Assembly (NCBI GenBank): GCA_045226255.1
Contig: JBGVCG010000009.1
Coordinates: 1-64,000, forward strand
Source: UBA1181 sp045226255
GTDB lineage: Bacteria; Bacteroidota; Bacteroidia; Bacteroidales; Paludibacteraceae
DNA: 64,000 nucleotides
Reading direction: 5' to 3'
Position 1 is the stretch's first letter, and each line of letters begins with the position of its first letter. The translations under genes were made by a program, and so were the position numbers. The notes below the pieces were generated by a model that was given only the letters and a program-made list of their open reading frames with translations, had not been told where the DNA came from and searched no databases. This document shows positions 49,290 through 57,611 of this stretch, piece by piece.

Positions 49290-51175
49290 TATTTGAATCC
49301 TTTCTCTATATCGTCTGTAGGCAAAATCTTTAGGATCGCCTTGTTGTCGGGGGTGAAGTTAGGCTCCGGAAGCCTGAGTAGGTTATTGACCAATGACATC
49401 ATCTCCTTGTCGCTGAGTTCCCTTCCGTATGGTGTGGCGGATAGTTTCGACATGGAGAGTGCCACCTGCTCCGCGATCTGGGTCTTGAAGTCGATGCGTG
49501 ACTCCTTGAGGGATGCGATGATGTTGGTGATGTATTCCTTGGCCGAACCGTTCTCCATGTTGGCGGGTGTGCCGTTGATGCTGTAGGTGTTTTTCCCTAA
49601 CGGGGAGAGGTCGAACCCGATGTACTGCAGGTCTTCCAAGGCATCTCCCAAGATCATGTTTTCCGACTCTGTCAGCTCGATGATTTCAGGGAATAGCATC
49701 TGTTGGGAGGCGTTCTGCTTGCGGGATATGAGGCTCATGTACTGGTCGTACAGAATCCTCACGTGTGCCCTGTGCTGGTCGATGCACATCAGTCCGGACT
49801 TGACGGGCGTGATGATGTATTTGTTCTTGAACTGCATGTATTCCACATGCGTCTCTTCCGTGTCGGCTTGCGTGTCGGCCTCCCTTTGCGGATCCTCTTC
49901 GTCTGGCTCCATGTTGGCGTACAGACTGGTCTCTGGCTCGTCCGGAGCGTAGTTCTGCGCGTCGGAAGGGGTCCATTTGCTGGACTCGAACCCTTCGTAG
50001 AGGTTTTCCCAGCCTATTGTGCTCTTGCGGCTGTAGGAGCTGTGGCTCTGTTCCCGCTCGAACGGGTTGTAGTTCGGGTCGATCGTCACCTCTGGCGCAT
50101 TGACGGAGGTGTTGCTTCTGTGCGAGAAGGCCGGTAGTTCCGACGCTCCCTCGCTATCGAAGTCGATGCTTGGCGCGATGTTGAATTTGCCCAATCCTTC
50201 CCTGACGCCTGACATGACGAGCGGCCAGATGGCGCTTTCGTTCTCGAACTTGATCTCGGTCTTGGTCGGGTGGATGTTCACGTCGATGCTCTCAGGGTCT
50301 ATCTCGAAGTAGATGAAATAGTCGGGTGACGTGCCTGGCTGCAACATCGTGCCGTAGGCTTGCACCACTGCGCTATGGAAATAGCTATGCTTCATGAACC
50401 TGCCGTTCACGAAGAAGAATTGCCTGTCGTTTTTCTTCTTGGCGGTCTCTGGCTTTCCCACGTAGCCGTGGATGCGTGCCAACGTGGAGTCCACATGGAT
50501 GGTGAAAAGCTGTGAGGTGATGCCTTTGACGCTCTTGAAGACGTTGCCGATGCGCTCCTTGTGGTTGCCCTTCTTCAGGGAGGCGCACATCTGGTCGTTG
50601 TGGATGAGCTGGAACTCTATCTGAGGGTATACCAGCGCTATGCGGTTGAATTCCCGCTCTATCTGGGAGAATTCGTATGCGTTCGATTTGAGGAATTTAC
50701 GACGGGCGGGTACGTTGTAGAAGATGTTCTTCACCGCGAAATTGGTTCCCACGGGGCAAGAAACGGAGGTTTGGTTCTCCACCTTGCACCCAGCCACTTC
50801 GATGAGGGTGCCCACTTCGTCCTCCGGCCTTCTGGTGCGGAGCTCCACTTGTGCGATGGAGGCGATGGAGGCCAACGCTTCCCCACGGAAACCCATGGTG
50901 TGCAGAGAGAAGAGGTCTTCCGCCGATTGTATCTTGGAGGTGGCGTGCCGCTCGAAGGCGATGCGCGCATCTGTCTCGCTCATGCCCTTGCCGTTGTCGA
51001 TCACTTGTATGAGGGTTCGTCCGGCATCTTTGATCACGACCTGTATGCTGTCCGCACCTGCGTCGATGGAGTTCTCCACCAATTCTTTGATGACGGAGGC
51101 AGGCCGTTGGATCACTTCTCCTGCCGCTATCTGGTTGGCTACGGAATCGGGTAGTACGTGTATGATGTCGCTCAT
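49289..51175 (-). CDS. mutL: DNA mismatch repair protein MutL
   Basis: The 628 residues have the GHKL ATPase N-domain (LVENSIDAGA, VIDNGKGMS, FERHATSKI, MGFRGEALASIASI), the transducer domain, a long acidic linker (about 370-440) and a C-terminal dimerisation domain. The place of the endonuclease motif DQHA(X)2E reads DQHRAHVR, and SATPYGRE replaces CPHGRP, so the nicking site of most MutLs seems absent. It is probably cotranscribed with the S4 protein. Confidence 0.95.
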   Translation of the reverse strand: MSDIIHVLPDSVANQIAAGEVIQRPASVIKELVENSIDAGADSIQVVIKDAGRTLIQVIDNGKGMSETDARIAFERHATSKIQSAEDLFSLHTMGFRGEALASIASIAQVELRTRRPEDEVGTLIEVAGCKVENQTSVSCPVGTNFAVKNIFYNVPARRKFLKSNAYEFSQIEREFNRIALVYPQIEFQLIHNDQMCASLKKGNHKERIGNVFKSVKGITSQLFTIHVDSTLARIHGYVGKPETAKKKNDRQFFFVNGRFMKHSYFHSAVVQAYGTMLQPGTSPDYFIYFEIDPESIDVNIHPTKTEIKFENESAIWPLVMSGVREGLGKFNIAPSIDFDSEGASELPAFSHRSNTSVNAPEVTIDPNYNPFEREQSHSSYSRKSTIGWENLYEGFESSKWTPSDAQNYAPDEPETSLYANMEPDEEDPQREADTQADTEETHVEYMQFKNKYIITPVKSGLMCIDQHRAHVRILYDQYMSLISRKQNASQQMLFPEIIELTESENMILGDALEDLQYIGFDLSPLGKNTYSINGTPANMENGSAKEYITNIIASLKESRIDFKTQIAEQVALSMSKLSATPYGRELSDKEMMSLVNNLLRLPEPNFTPDNKAILKILPTDDIEKGFK

Positions 51176-51236
51176 GAATCTGCTGTTTTTAAGGTGGGCT
51201 AAAGATTGGGTTGTACAAACAATGAATGGTCGGAGC

Positions 51237-51509
51237 TTACTTGAGCCAATAGATGAGGGCTACAATGACAATCGCCATGATGATATAATGGACATTGTTC
51301 CCTTTCCGCTTCTTGTTTCGCTCTTCCCGCTGTGCGCTGAAGGCGTTTCTGATGTTGTCGGCATATAGCAATCCATTTTCCTTCGCCTCTTTTTTCTTAC
51401 GGACACGCTCGATGCGTTTCTCACGCTCCTCCTTCTGGGGATCGTAGTAGATGTACTCGTGGTGGTATCGTCTGATATTGGGTGTTTTTGTGAAATTGAA
51501 AATTGCCAT
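51237..51509 (-). CDS. Small tail-anchored membrane protein
   Basis: This 90-residue protein (start ATG 51507-51509, MAIFNFTKTPNIRRYHHEYIYYDPQ) has a strongly basic middle (EEREKRIERVRKKKEAKE) and one C-terminal TM helix (YIIMAIVIVALIYWL). The longer frame from 51704 runs into the ABC gene and is rejected. It lies 16 bp after the mlaF-like gene. Similar small proteins occur in Bacteroidota with unknown function. Confidence 0.8.
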   Translation of the reverse strand: MAIFNFTKTPNIRRYHHEYIYYDPQKEEREKRIERVRKKKEAKENGLLYADNIRNAFSAQREERNKKRKGNNVHYIIMAIVIVALIYWLK

Positions 51510-51525
51510 AATTCCTCCTCCTTCA

Positions 51526-52317
51526 TTATCGTTCCAAATGTTTGTTGCCTTTGGAATGGAAAAAATTGTGAGCTTCCTTGATCTCCTTGTATAGATTGGA
51601 TGCGAAGATGAACTCCTCCAATGGTTCGCAGCCTGTGTTGAATATCTCGTCCTTCGTGCCTTGCCAAGCCTTCTCTCCCTTGCTGATGAACACGATGTTC
51701 TCACCGATCTCCATAACGGAGTTCATGTCGTGGGTGTTGACGATGGTGGTGATATTGAACTCGTGCGTGATGTCTTGGATCAACTGGTCTATCAACAGGG
51801 AGGTCTTCGGGTCCAATCCTGAGTTAGGCTCATCGCAGAATAGGTATTTTGGGTTGAGCACGATGGCTCTGGCGATGGCGGCTCTCTTCTGCATACCTCC
51901 ACTGATCTCCGCAGGGGATAAGTCCAACGCATGGGATAGTTCCACACGCGCTAAACAGAATTTGGCACGTTCTATTTTCTCCTCTTCGGTCATCTCCGTA
52001 AACATGTCCAGTGGGAATTTCACGTTCTCCAGCACGCTCATGGAGTCGAATAGCGCGGAGCCCTGGAAGAGCATGCCGATCTCACGTCTGAGCGTGTTGA
52101 GCTCCTTCCGCTTCATGCTGGTGATGTTCCTCCCGTCGTAAAGTATCTCGCCCGAGTCGATTCTGTGGATGCCCACGACGCTCTTCATCAGCACGGTCTT
52201 ACCCGAACCGCTCTGTCCGATGATGAGGTTGGTCTTCCCAGTCTCGAAGATGGTGGATACGTCTTTGAGGACGGTGTTCCCGTCGAATGATTTTATGGCG
52301 TGTTTTACTTCGATCAT
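51526..52317 (-). CDS. mlaF: ABC transporter ATPase, MlaF-type
   Basis: This 263-residue ATPase has Walker A GQSGSGKT, Q-loop in MLFQGSALFDSMSV (typical of MlaF), signature ISGGMQKR, Walker B YLFCDEPNSGLD and the H-loop NTHDMNSV. MlaF powers phospholipid transport between the inner membrane and a periplasmic MCE protein. The mlaD-like MCE gene is not in the immediate neighbourhood. The ATG overlaps mlaE by 4 bp. The symbol is by family. Confidence 0.9.
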   Translation of the reverse strand: MIEVKHAIKSFDGNTVLKDVSTIFETGKTNLIIGQSGSGKTVLMKSVVGIHRIDSGEILYDGRNITSMKRKELNTLRREIGMLFQGSALFDSMSVLENVKFPLDMFTEMTEEEKIERAKFCLARVELSHALDLSPAEISGGMQKRAAIARAIVLNPKYLFCDEPNSGLDPKTSLLIDQLIQDITHEFNITTIVNTHDMNSVMEIGENIVFISKGEKAWQGTKDEIFNTGCEPLEEFIFASNLYKEIKEAHNFFHSKGNKHLER

Positions 52318-53060
52318 AGCAGTAATTTGGTTAACATGATATCGAACAAGAGGATGAGCACGCTACTGTTCACCACCGCATCCGTACTTGCCTTACCCAC
52401 TTCCAACGCGCCGCCCCTGACGGTGTAGCCGTAGAAGGAGGAGACTGAAGTGATGATGAAGGCGAAGATGACGCTCTTGATGATGGAGTAGGTGATGTAG
52501 TAGGGGGTGAATGCATATTGGATACCCGATTCGTAGGCCTTCACGGTGATCATGTCTGTGAAGATGGCCACTCCGTAGCCTCCGATGATGCCGACGAACA
52601 TGCTCGTCAGAACGAGGAAAGGCATGATGGTCACGAATGCGGTGATCTTTGGCAATATCAGGAAGTTGGAGGAGTTGACGCCCATGATGTCCAGTGCGTC
52701 TATCTGCTCCGTGATGCGCATGGTGCCTATTTCGGAGGCTATGTTCGAACCGACCTTGCCCGCTAAGATCAGGCATAGGATGGCGGACGAGAACTCCAAC
52801 AGCAATATGTCGCGCGTCGCCAATCCGATGAGGGTGTTCGGCAACAACGGGTTCTCCATGTTCTTGATCATCTGGATGGTGATGACCGCTCCGATGAAGA
52901 TGGATATGATGACTACGATGGCCAAGGAGTCTATGCCTTGCTTCTTCAGCTCCTCCTTGTATTGCCGGAAAAACATGCTCCACTTGTCTGGTCGGGTGAA
53001 GACCCTTACCATTAATTGCGTGTAGGCGCCGACTTTCTCTATTTCCTTTATGGCGATCAT
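52314..53060 (-). CDS. mlaE: MlaE-type permease
   Basis: This 248-residue permease carries the MlaE/YrbE features: QGIDSLAIVVIISIFIGAVITIQ, a loop with ASEIGTMRITEQIDALDIMGVN, and GGYGVAIFTDMITVKAYESGI, in five or six TM segments. The start chosen is MIAIKEIEKVG at 53058-53060, 4 bp after the DUF1846 gene; a start at 53087 would overlap it. It is coupled to mlaF by a 4-bp overlap and acts in lipid asymmetry of the outer membrane. Confidence 0.92.
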   Translation of the reverse strand: MIAIKEIEKVGAYTQLMVRVFTRPDKWSMFFRQYKEELKKQGIDSLAIVVIISIFIGAVITIQMIKNMENPLLPNTLIGLATRDILLLEFSSAILCLILAGKVGSNIASEIGTMRITEQIDALDIMGVNSSNFLILPKITAFVTIMPFLVLTSMFVGIIGGYGVAIFTDMITVKAYESGIQYAFTPYYITYSIIKSVIFAFIITSVSSFYGYTVRGGALEVGKASTDAVVNSSVLILLFDIMLTKLLL

Positions 53061-53064
53061 AGGG

Positions 53065-54528
53065 TTATCTCTTCTTGATTGGTTCACAGGTGAAGTCCAC
53101 CCCTAATTTCTTGAATATCTTCCTATCCACCTCACTGATCATCACGGTCGTATGTACTTGACAGCCTTCCAGTTGCGGCAATTGGTCCATCGCCTTCTCG
53201 CAGTTCGGATCGACTTTGCTGAGCAGTGCCAGTGCGACCAATACCTCATCGGTGTGCAGACGTGGGTTCTTTCCCTTCAGGAAGGAGACCTTCATGTTCT
53301 GGATTGGCTCGATCATGTCCGCCGGGATCAGTTTTACCTTATGGTCGATGCCCGCCAAATGTTTCGTGGCGTTGAGGAGCAAGGCGGCGCAGGTGCCCAA
53401 CAAGGCGGTCGTCTCTGAGGTGATGATGGTTCCGTCCGCTAATTCGATGGCGGCTGTCGGCACCTTGGATTTCTCTCCTCTGGCCTTGGCGGCGACGGTC
53501 ACCTTGCGGTCGTCGGTCGTCACCTTCACTTGCTGCATGAGGAGTGCGATCTTGTTCACTTCGCTTTCGTCGCACTTTCCTTCCGCCAAGTTGCCTAATG
53601 CGGTGTAGTAGCGGCGGATGATCTCCTGCTTGGAGGCCTCCTGACAGATTTCGTCGTTGACGATGCAGTTGCCCGCCATGTTCACGCCCATGTCGGTTGG
53701 CGATTTGTATGGATTCTCCTTGTAGATGCCTTCGAAGATTGCGTTCAATACAGGGAATATCTCGATGTCACGGTTGTAGTTGACCGTGGTCTTGCCGTAT
53801 GCCTCCAGGTGGAACGGGTCTATCATGTTCACATCATTCAGGTCGGCTGTGGCCGCTTCGTAGGCGATGTTCACTGGGTGCTTGAGTGGTAGGTTCCAGA
53901 TCGGGAAGGTCTCGAACTTGGCGTATCCTGCCTTGATGCCTCGCTTGTTCTCTTGGTAGAGCTGGCTCAGGCATACAGCCATCTTGCCGCTTCCAGGGCC
54001 TGGGGCGGTCACGACCACCAGCGGACGGGTCGTCTCCACGTAGTCGTTCTTGCCGAATCCCTCATCGGAGTCGATCAACGCCACGTTGGACGGGTATCCC
54101 TCGATGGTGTAGTGGTAATAGCTTTTTATGTTGAGTCGTTTGAGCTTCTTGCTGAATGCCTTGGCGCTCTCTTGTCCTTTGTAGTGGGTGATGACTACGG
54201 AGCTGACCATGAGCCCTCTGCTCTTGAATTCGTCGCGGAGGCGTAGAACATCCATGTCGTAGGTGATGCCGAGGTCGTTGCGCACTTTGTTCTTCTCGAT
54301 ATCCACCGCACTGATGACGATGATGATCTCCGCGCAGTCGCTCAGTTGCATCAGCATCTTCAGCTTGCTGTCCGGCTGGAATCCTGGCAATACTCTGCTC
54401 GCATGATAATCGTCGAATAGCTTTCCTCCAAACTCCAAATAGAGCTTGTCTCCAAACCTGCCGATCCTCTCCTTGATGTGCTCGGATTGAATCTTGAGGT
54501 ATTTTTCATTGTCGAATCCGTAATCCAT
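53065..54528 (-). CDS. DUF1846 (UPF0371) family protein
   Basis: The 487 residues match the DUF1846 family throughout (MDYGFDNEKYLKIQSEHI, VVVTAPGPGSGKMAVCLSQLY, NVNMIDPFHLEAYGKTTVNYNRD). The P-loop-like APGPGSGKMA suggests nucleotide binding. The biochemical role is not established. A perfect TACCTTTG promoter lies 33 nt upstream. It heads the run DUF1846, mlaE, mlaF and the small membrane gene. Confidence 0.93.
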   Translation of the reverse strand: MDYGFDNEKYLKIQSEHIKERIGRFGDKLYLEFGGKLFDDYHASRVLPGFQPDSKLKMLMQLSDCAEIIIVISAVDIEKNKVRNDLGITYDMDVLRLRDEFKSRGLMVSSVVITHYKGQESAKAFSKKLKRLNIKSYYHYTIEGYPSNVALIDSDEGFGKNDYVETTRPLVVVTAPGPGSGKMAVCLSQLYQENKRGIKAGYAKFETFPIWNLPLKHPVNIAYEAATADLNDVNMIDPFHLEAYGKTTVNYNRDIEIFPVLNAIFEGIYKENPYKSPTDMGVNMAGNCIVNDEICQEASKQEIIRRYYTALGNLAEGKCDESEVNKIALLMQQVKVTTDDRKVTVAAKARGEKSKVPTAAIELADGTIITSETTALLGTCAALLLNATKHLAGIDHKVKLIPADMIEPIQNMKVSFLKGKNPRLHTDEVLVALALLSKVDPNCEKAMDQLPQLEGCQVHTTVMISEVDRKIFKKLGVDFTCEPIKKR

Positions 54529-54560
54529 TGTGTCAATTAATATATCTTCTAATAAAGATA

Positions 54561-54568
54561 CAAAGGTA
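54561..54568 (-). promoter_or_regulatory. -7 element of the DUF1846-mlaEF run
   Basis: Minus-strand TACCTTTG, a perfect TAnnTTTG match, lies 33 nt before the ATG at 54528. Confidence 0.65.
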
Positions 54569-54604
54569 TGAAAAATTCGACAAATAAGGAGTCTTTTTCC
54601 TCTC

Positions 54605-55330
54605 TTATTTGAATGTTATTTTGCACTTGCAGGCCATCTTCCCGTCTCCTTTGGAGAGGGCGACAAGGTATTCGTCTGGGGTGGATTGTGTCCAGAATGT
54701 TTGGATCCGTTCGCCGTAGTGACACTCCTCGATGTATTCTATCTCGAAGCGGAATGGGGAGTTCCTTTCCATCACCTCGATGGGGAGCGTGTCGGTGATG
54801 TGCTCCACGTATTTTGCGCTGTTCAGGTGCTTGTTGATGTCGAGGTCGCTGTAGGTGACGTCGAAGGAGGACTGGGAGGCTTGCTCAGGCATGGTTATCT
54901 TTCCGGGTCTCTCGATGGGGCAGTCCATCTGGTGGATGTACTCCTCGATGCCTTGTCCGATGAGGTTGACGGGGTGGCGGGTCTCTGTGTCTATCATGGC
55001 CCAGATGCTCCTGGCGTAGCCTATGACCTCTCCTTCCCCTGTCTCGAAGCGGAAGTTACGTTGGGTGAAACTTCTCATCAAGCCTTCGATCCACGTGTGG
55101 ATGCGAAGGGTCTCCCCACATTCCGGACGACCGTTCAGCTCTATCGCTAGGCGGGAGAGCACCCATGTGTGGTTGTGCTCGTTTAGTTGTTGGATGCCGA
55201 ACCCTCTTTCGTTGGCATGGCGACCCGCCGTGTTCAGCAGGTGGTTGACGATGAGGGGTAGGGTGATCCTGTTCTTGAAATCCACCTCGAAGGGATGGAT
55301 GCTCACAGTGTGGATACCGACTTTTTCCAT
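54605..55330 (-). CDS. Acyl-ACP thioesterase
   Basis: This 241-residue double-hotdog thioesterase hydrolyses acyl-ACP to free fatty acid. Conserved features are NRITLPLIVNHLLNTAGRHA near the start, TWVLSRLAIEL, and the second-hotdog catalytic segment DLDINKHLNSAKYVEH with Asp/Asn/His, followed by IEYIEECHYGE. It is the last gene of the ilvDBN operon, 18 bp after ilvN. The association with branched-chain synthesis may reflect supply of branched acyl chains; that link is inference. Confidence 0.9.
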   Translation of the reverse strand: MEKVGIHTVSIHPFEVDFKNRITLPLIVNHLLNTAGRHANERGFGIQQLNEHNHTWVLSRLAIELNGRPECGETLRIHTWIEGLMRSFTQRNFRFETGEGEVIGYARSIWAMIDTETRHPVNLIGQGIEEYIHQMDCPIERPGKITMPEQASQSSFDVTYSDLDINKHLNSAKYVEHITDTLPIEVMERNSPFRFEIEYIEECHYGERIQTFWTQSTPDEYLVALSKGDGKMACKCKITFK

Positions 55331-55348
55331 GTCTTCTCTATTTCTTTC

Positions 55349-55900
55349 TTACTTCTGTTGATGCTCCCTGTTTAGCTTGGCGAGCATGTCTGACAAACGT
55401 TCGATCTTGGATTTGTTGATGGCGATTCGTCCTGAACGGATGAACTGCAGGATGGTGAGTTTCTCGCTCAACTCCTCGAAGAGCCCCTGCGTCTCGTCGT
55501 AATGCCCTGTCTTTTCGAGCACTACGCAGTTGGTGGTCATCTCAAGGATGCGTATGTTGTATTTGCGTATCAGCTCTTCGATCGACCCCAAGGCGAGGAA
55601 CTGGTCGGTCGCTACCTTGTAAAGGGCGATCTCCTGGTAGACAAGCTCCTCGTCCGTGTTGTAGAACGATTTGATGATGTCCACCCTTTTGTCTATCTGC
55701 TTCACGACCTTCTCTATCGTGTCCGTGTCGGAGAAGCTGGTGACGGTGAATTTATGGATGCCCTCGATGGCGGAAGGTGACACGGAGAGTGTCTCGATGT
55801 TCAACCCCCTGCGCGTGAAGATGTTACTGATCTGATTCAACAATCCCACGTGGTTCTCCGAGAAGATTGTCACGGTGTATAGTTTCTTGTTCTCCATCAT
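55349..55900 (-). CDS. ilvN: Acetolactate synthase small (regulatory) subunit
   Basis: This 183-residue protein opens with an ACT domain (YTVTIFSENHVGLLNQISNIFTRRGLNIETLSV) and a second regulatory half (REL-type LEMTTNCVVLEKTGHYDETQGLFEELS). It binds valine-type effectors and activates IlvB. It overlaps ilvB by 4 bp. Confidence 0.95.
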   Translation of the reverse strand: MMENKKLYTVTIFSENHVGLLNQISNIFTRRGLNIETLSVSPSAIEGIHKFTVTSFSDTDTIEKVVKQIDKRVDIIKSFYNTDEELVYQEIALYKVATDQFLALGSIEELIRKYNIRILEMTTNCVVLEKTGHYDETQGLFEELSEKLTILQFIRSGRIAINKSKIERLSDMLAKLNREHQQK

Positions 55901-57594
55901 ACTTTCGGTGTTAAAATGTTGGTGACTGTTTCGCCTGCGGGGATCATCGGATAGATGAGCCCGTTTTCTTCCACATCCACGACGAGGAGGTATGCTTGGT
56001 CATCCTTCAGCATATCTGCCACGGCTTCGTCTATCTCGTCCCTCTTGGTGACGTGCCGGTTGGCGATGTGGTAGGCGTTGGCGATTAGGTTGAAGTCGGG
56101 GTTAGCCATCTGCGTGGAGGAGTATCGCTGGTGGAAGAAGAGCTCTTGCCACTGACGCACCATGCCTAAGTAGTTGTTGTTCAACAATATCATCTTCACA
56201 CCTATGTTGCTTTGCATGATGGTGCCTAGCTCCTCGATGGTCATCTGGAACCCTCCGTCTCCCACGAAGAGGCAAACGGTCCGTTCCGGGGCGCCTACTT
56301 TGGCTCCGATGGCGGCTGGTATGCCGAAGCCCATGGTGCCTAATCCGCCGGATGTCACGATGCTCCTGGTCTGCTTGTATTGGAAGTAGCGCGCGGAGGC
56401 CATCTGGTTCTGTCCCACGTCGGTGACGAGGACGGCCTCTCTTTGTGTGGCGTCGGATACTTTCCGTACGATCTCGCTCATGGTGATGCGCTCGCCTTCG
56501 TGGTGCAACTCCTTCTCGATGACGGTCTCCTGCTCCTTCTGCTCGTATGGCTCGAAGGATTGGATCCAAGCCTCGTGGCGGGCTGGATTGATGGCTTGGG
56601 TGAGGGCGGACAGGGTCTCTTTCGCGTCGCCCAGCACCTTGGCTGTCGTCTTGACGTTCTTGTCTATTTCCGCAGGGTCTATGTCCACATGGATGATTTT
56701 GGCTTGCTGCGCATAGGTGTTCGGGTTGCCTGTCACACGGTCGTCGAAGCGCATGCCGATCGCGATCAGTACGTCGCACTCGTTGGTCTTCATGTTGGGC
56801 GCTATGTTGCCATGCATGCCGACGAATCCTTTGTTCAGCCTGAAGTCCGTAGGCATGGCGGAAAGACCCAACAACGTGGATGCCGCAGGGATGTCTGCCT
56901 TCTCCAGGAACTGCAGGAGCTCATTCTCCGCATTGCCGAGCACCACTCCCTGACCTACTATGGCGAGTGGCTTCTGCGCCTCGTTGATCAGCCTTGCCGC
57001 CTCGTTGATCTGCTCGGGGCAGACGTGCGGTGCGGGGATGTAGCTTCGGTAGTAGGTGCATCGTTCGTAGTGGAAGTTCGCCAGCTCGTTCTGCGCATTC
57101 TTCGTGAAGTCCAGCACGACTGGTCCGGGACGTCCCGTGGTCGATATGTAGAAGGCCTTGGCGACAGCGTCCGCCACTTCGTCGGCACTGCGTATCTGGC
57201 AGGCCCATTTGGTGATAGGCTGCGTGATGCCCACCATGTCTATCTCTTGGAAGGCGTCCGTTCCTAACGAGGATGTTCCCACCTGACCTGTGATGACGAT
57301 GATAGGGGTACTGTCCATCATGGCGTCACCGATGCCTGTGATGGTGTTGGTGGCTCCCGGACCTGAGGTGACGATGCACACGCCTGGTTTCCCTGAAACT
57401 CTTGCGTATCCTTCTGCTGCATGGACGGCGCCTTGTTCATGGCGCATGAGTAGGTAATTGAACTTGTCCATGTAGTCGTACAGTGCGTCGAATACGGGGA
57501 TGATGCTTCCTCCCGGGTATCCGAATATAGTGTCAACCCCCTCTCTCAGAAGGGATTCCATCAGGATGTATGATCCTTTGATTGGGTCTGACAT
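55897..57594 (-). CDS. ilvB: Acetolactate synthase large subunit
   Basis: IlvB condenses two pyruvates, or pyruvate with 2-oxobutyrate, using TPP and FAD. The 565 residues carry the TPP-activating Glu in MRHEQGAVHAAEGYAR, SGPGATNTITGIGDA, and the TPP/Mg site VGDGGFQMTIEELGT with NNNYLG. It is the middle gene of ilvD-ilvB-ilvN with 17 bp to ilvD. Confidence 0.97.
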   Translation of the reverse strand: MSDPIKGSYILMESLLREGVDTIFGYPGGSIIPVFDALYDYMDKFNYLLMRHEQGAVHAAEGYARVSGKPGVCIVTSGPGATNTITGIGDAMMDSTPIIVITGQVGTSSLGTDAFQEIDMVGITQPITKWACQIRSADEVADAVAKAFYISTTGRPGPVVLDFTKNAQNELANFHYERCTYYRSYIPAPHVCPEQINEAARLINEAQKPLAIVGQGVVLGNAENELLQFLEKADIPAASTLLGLSAMPTDFRLNKGFVGMHGNIAPNMKTNECDVLIAIGMRFDDRVTGNPNTYAQQAKIIHVDIDPAEIDKNVKTTAKVLGDAKETLSALTQAINPARHEAWIQSFEPYEQKEQETVIEKELHHEGERITMSEIVRKVSDATQREAVLVTDVGQNQMASARYFQYKQTRSIVTSGGLGTMGFGIPAAIGAKVGAPERTVCLFVGDGGFQMTIEELGTIMQSNIGVKMILLNNNYLGMVRQWQELFFHQRYSSTQMANPDFNLIANAYHIANRHVTKRDEIDEAVADMLKDDQAYLLVVDVEENGLIYPMIPAGETVTNILTPKV

Positions 57595-57611
57595 ATTGGT
57601 TCTTATTAGTT

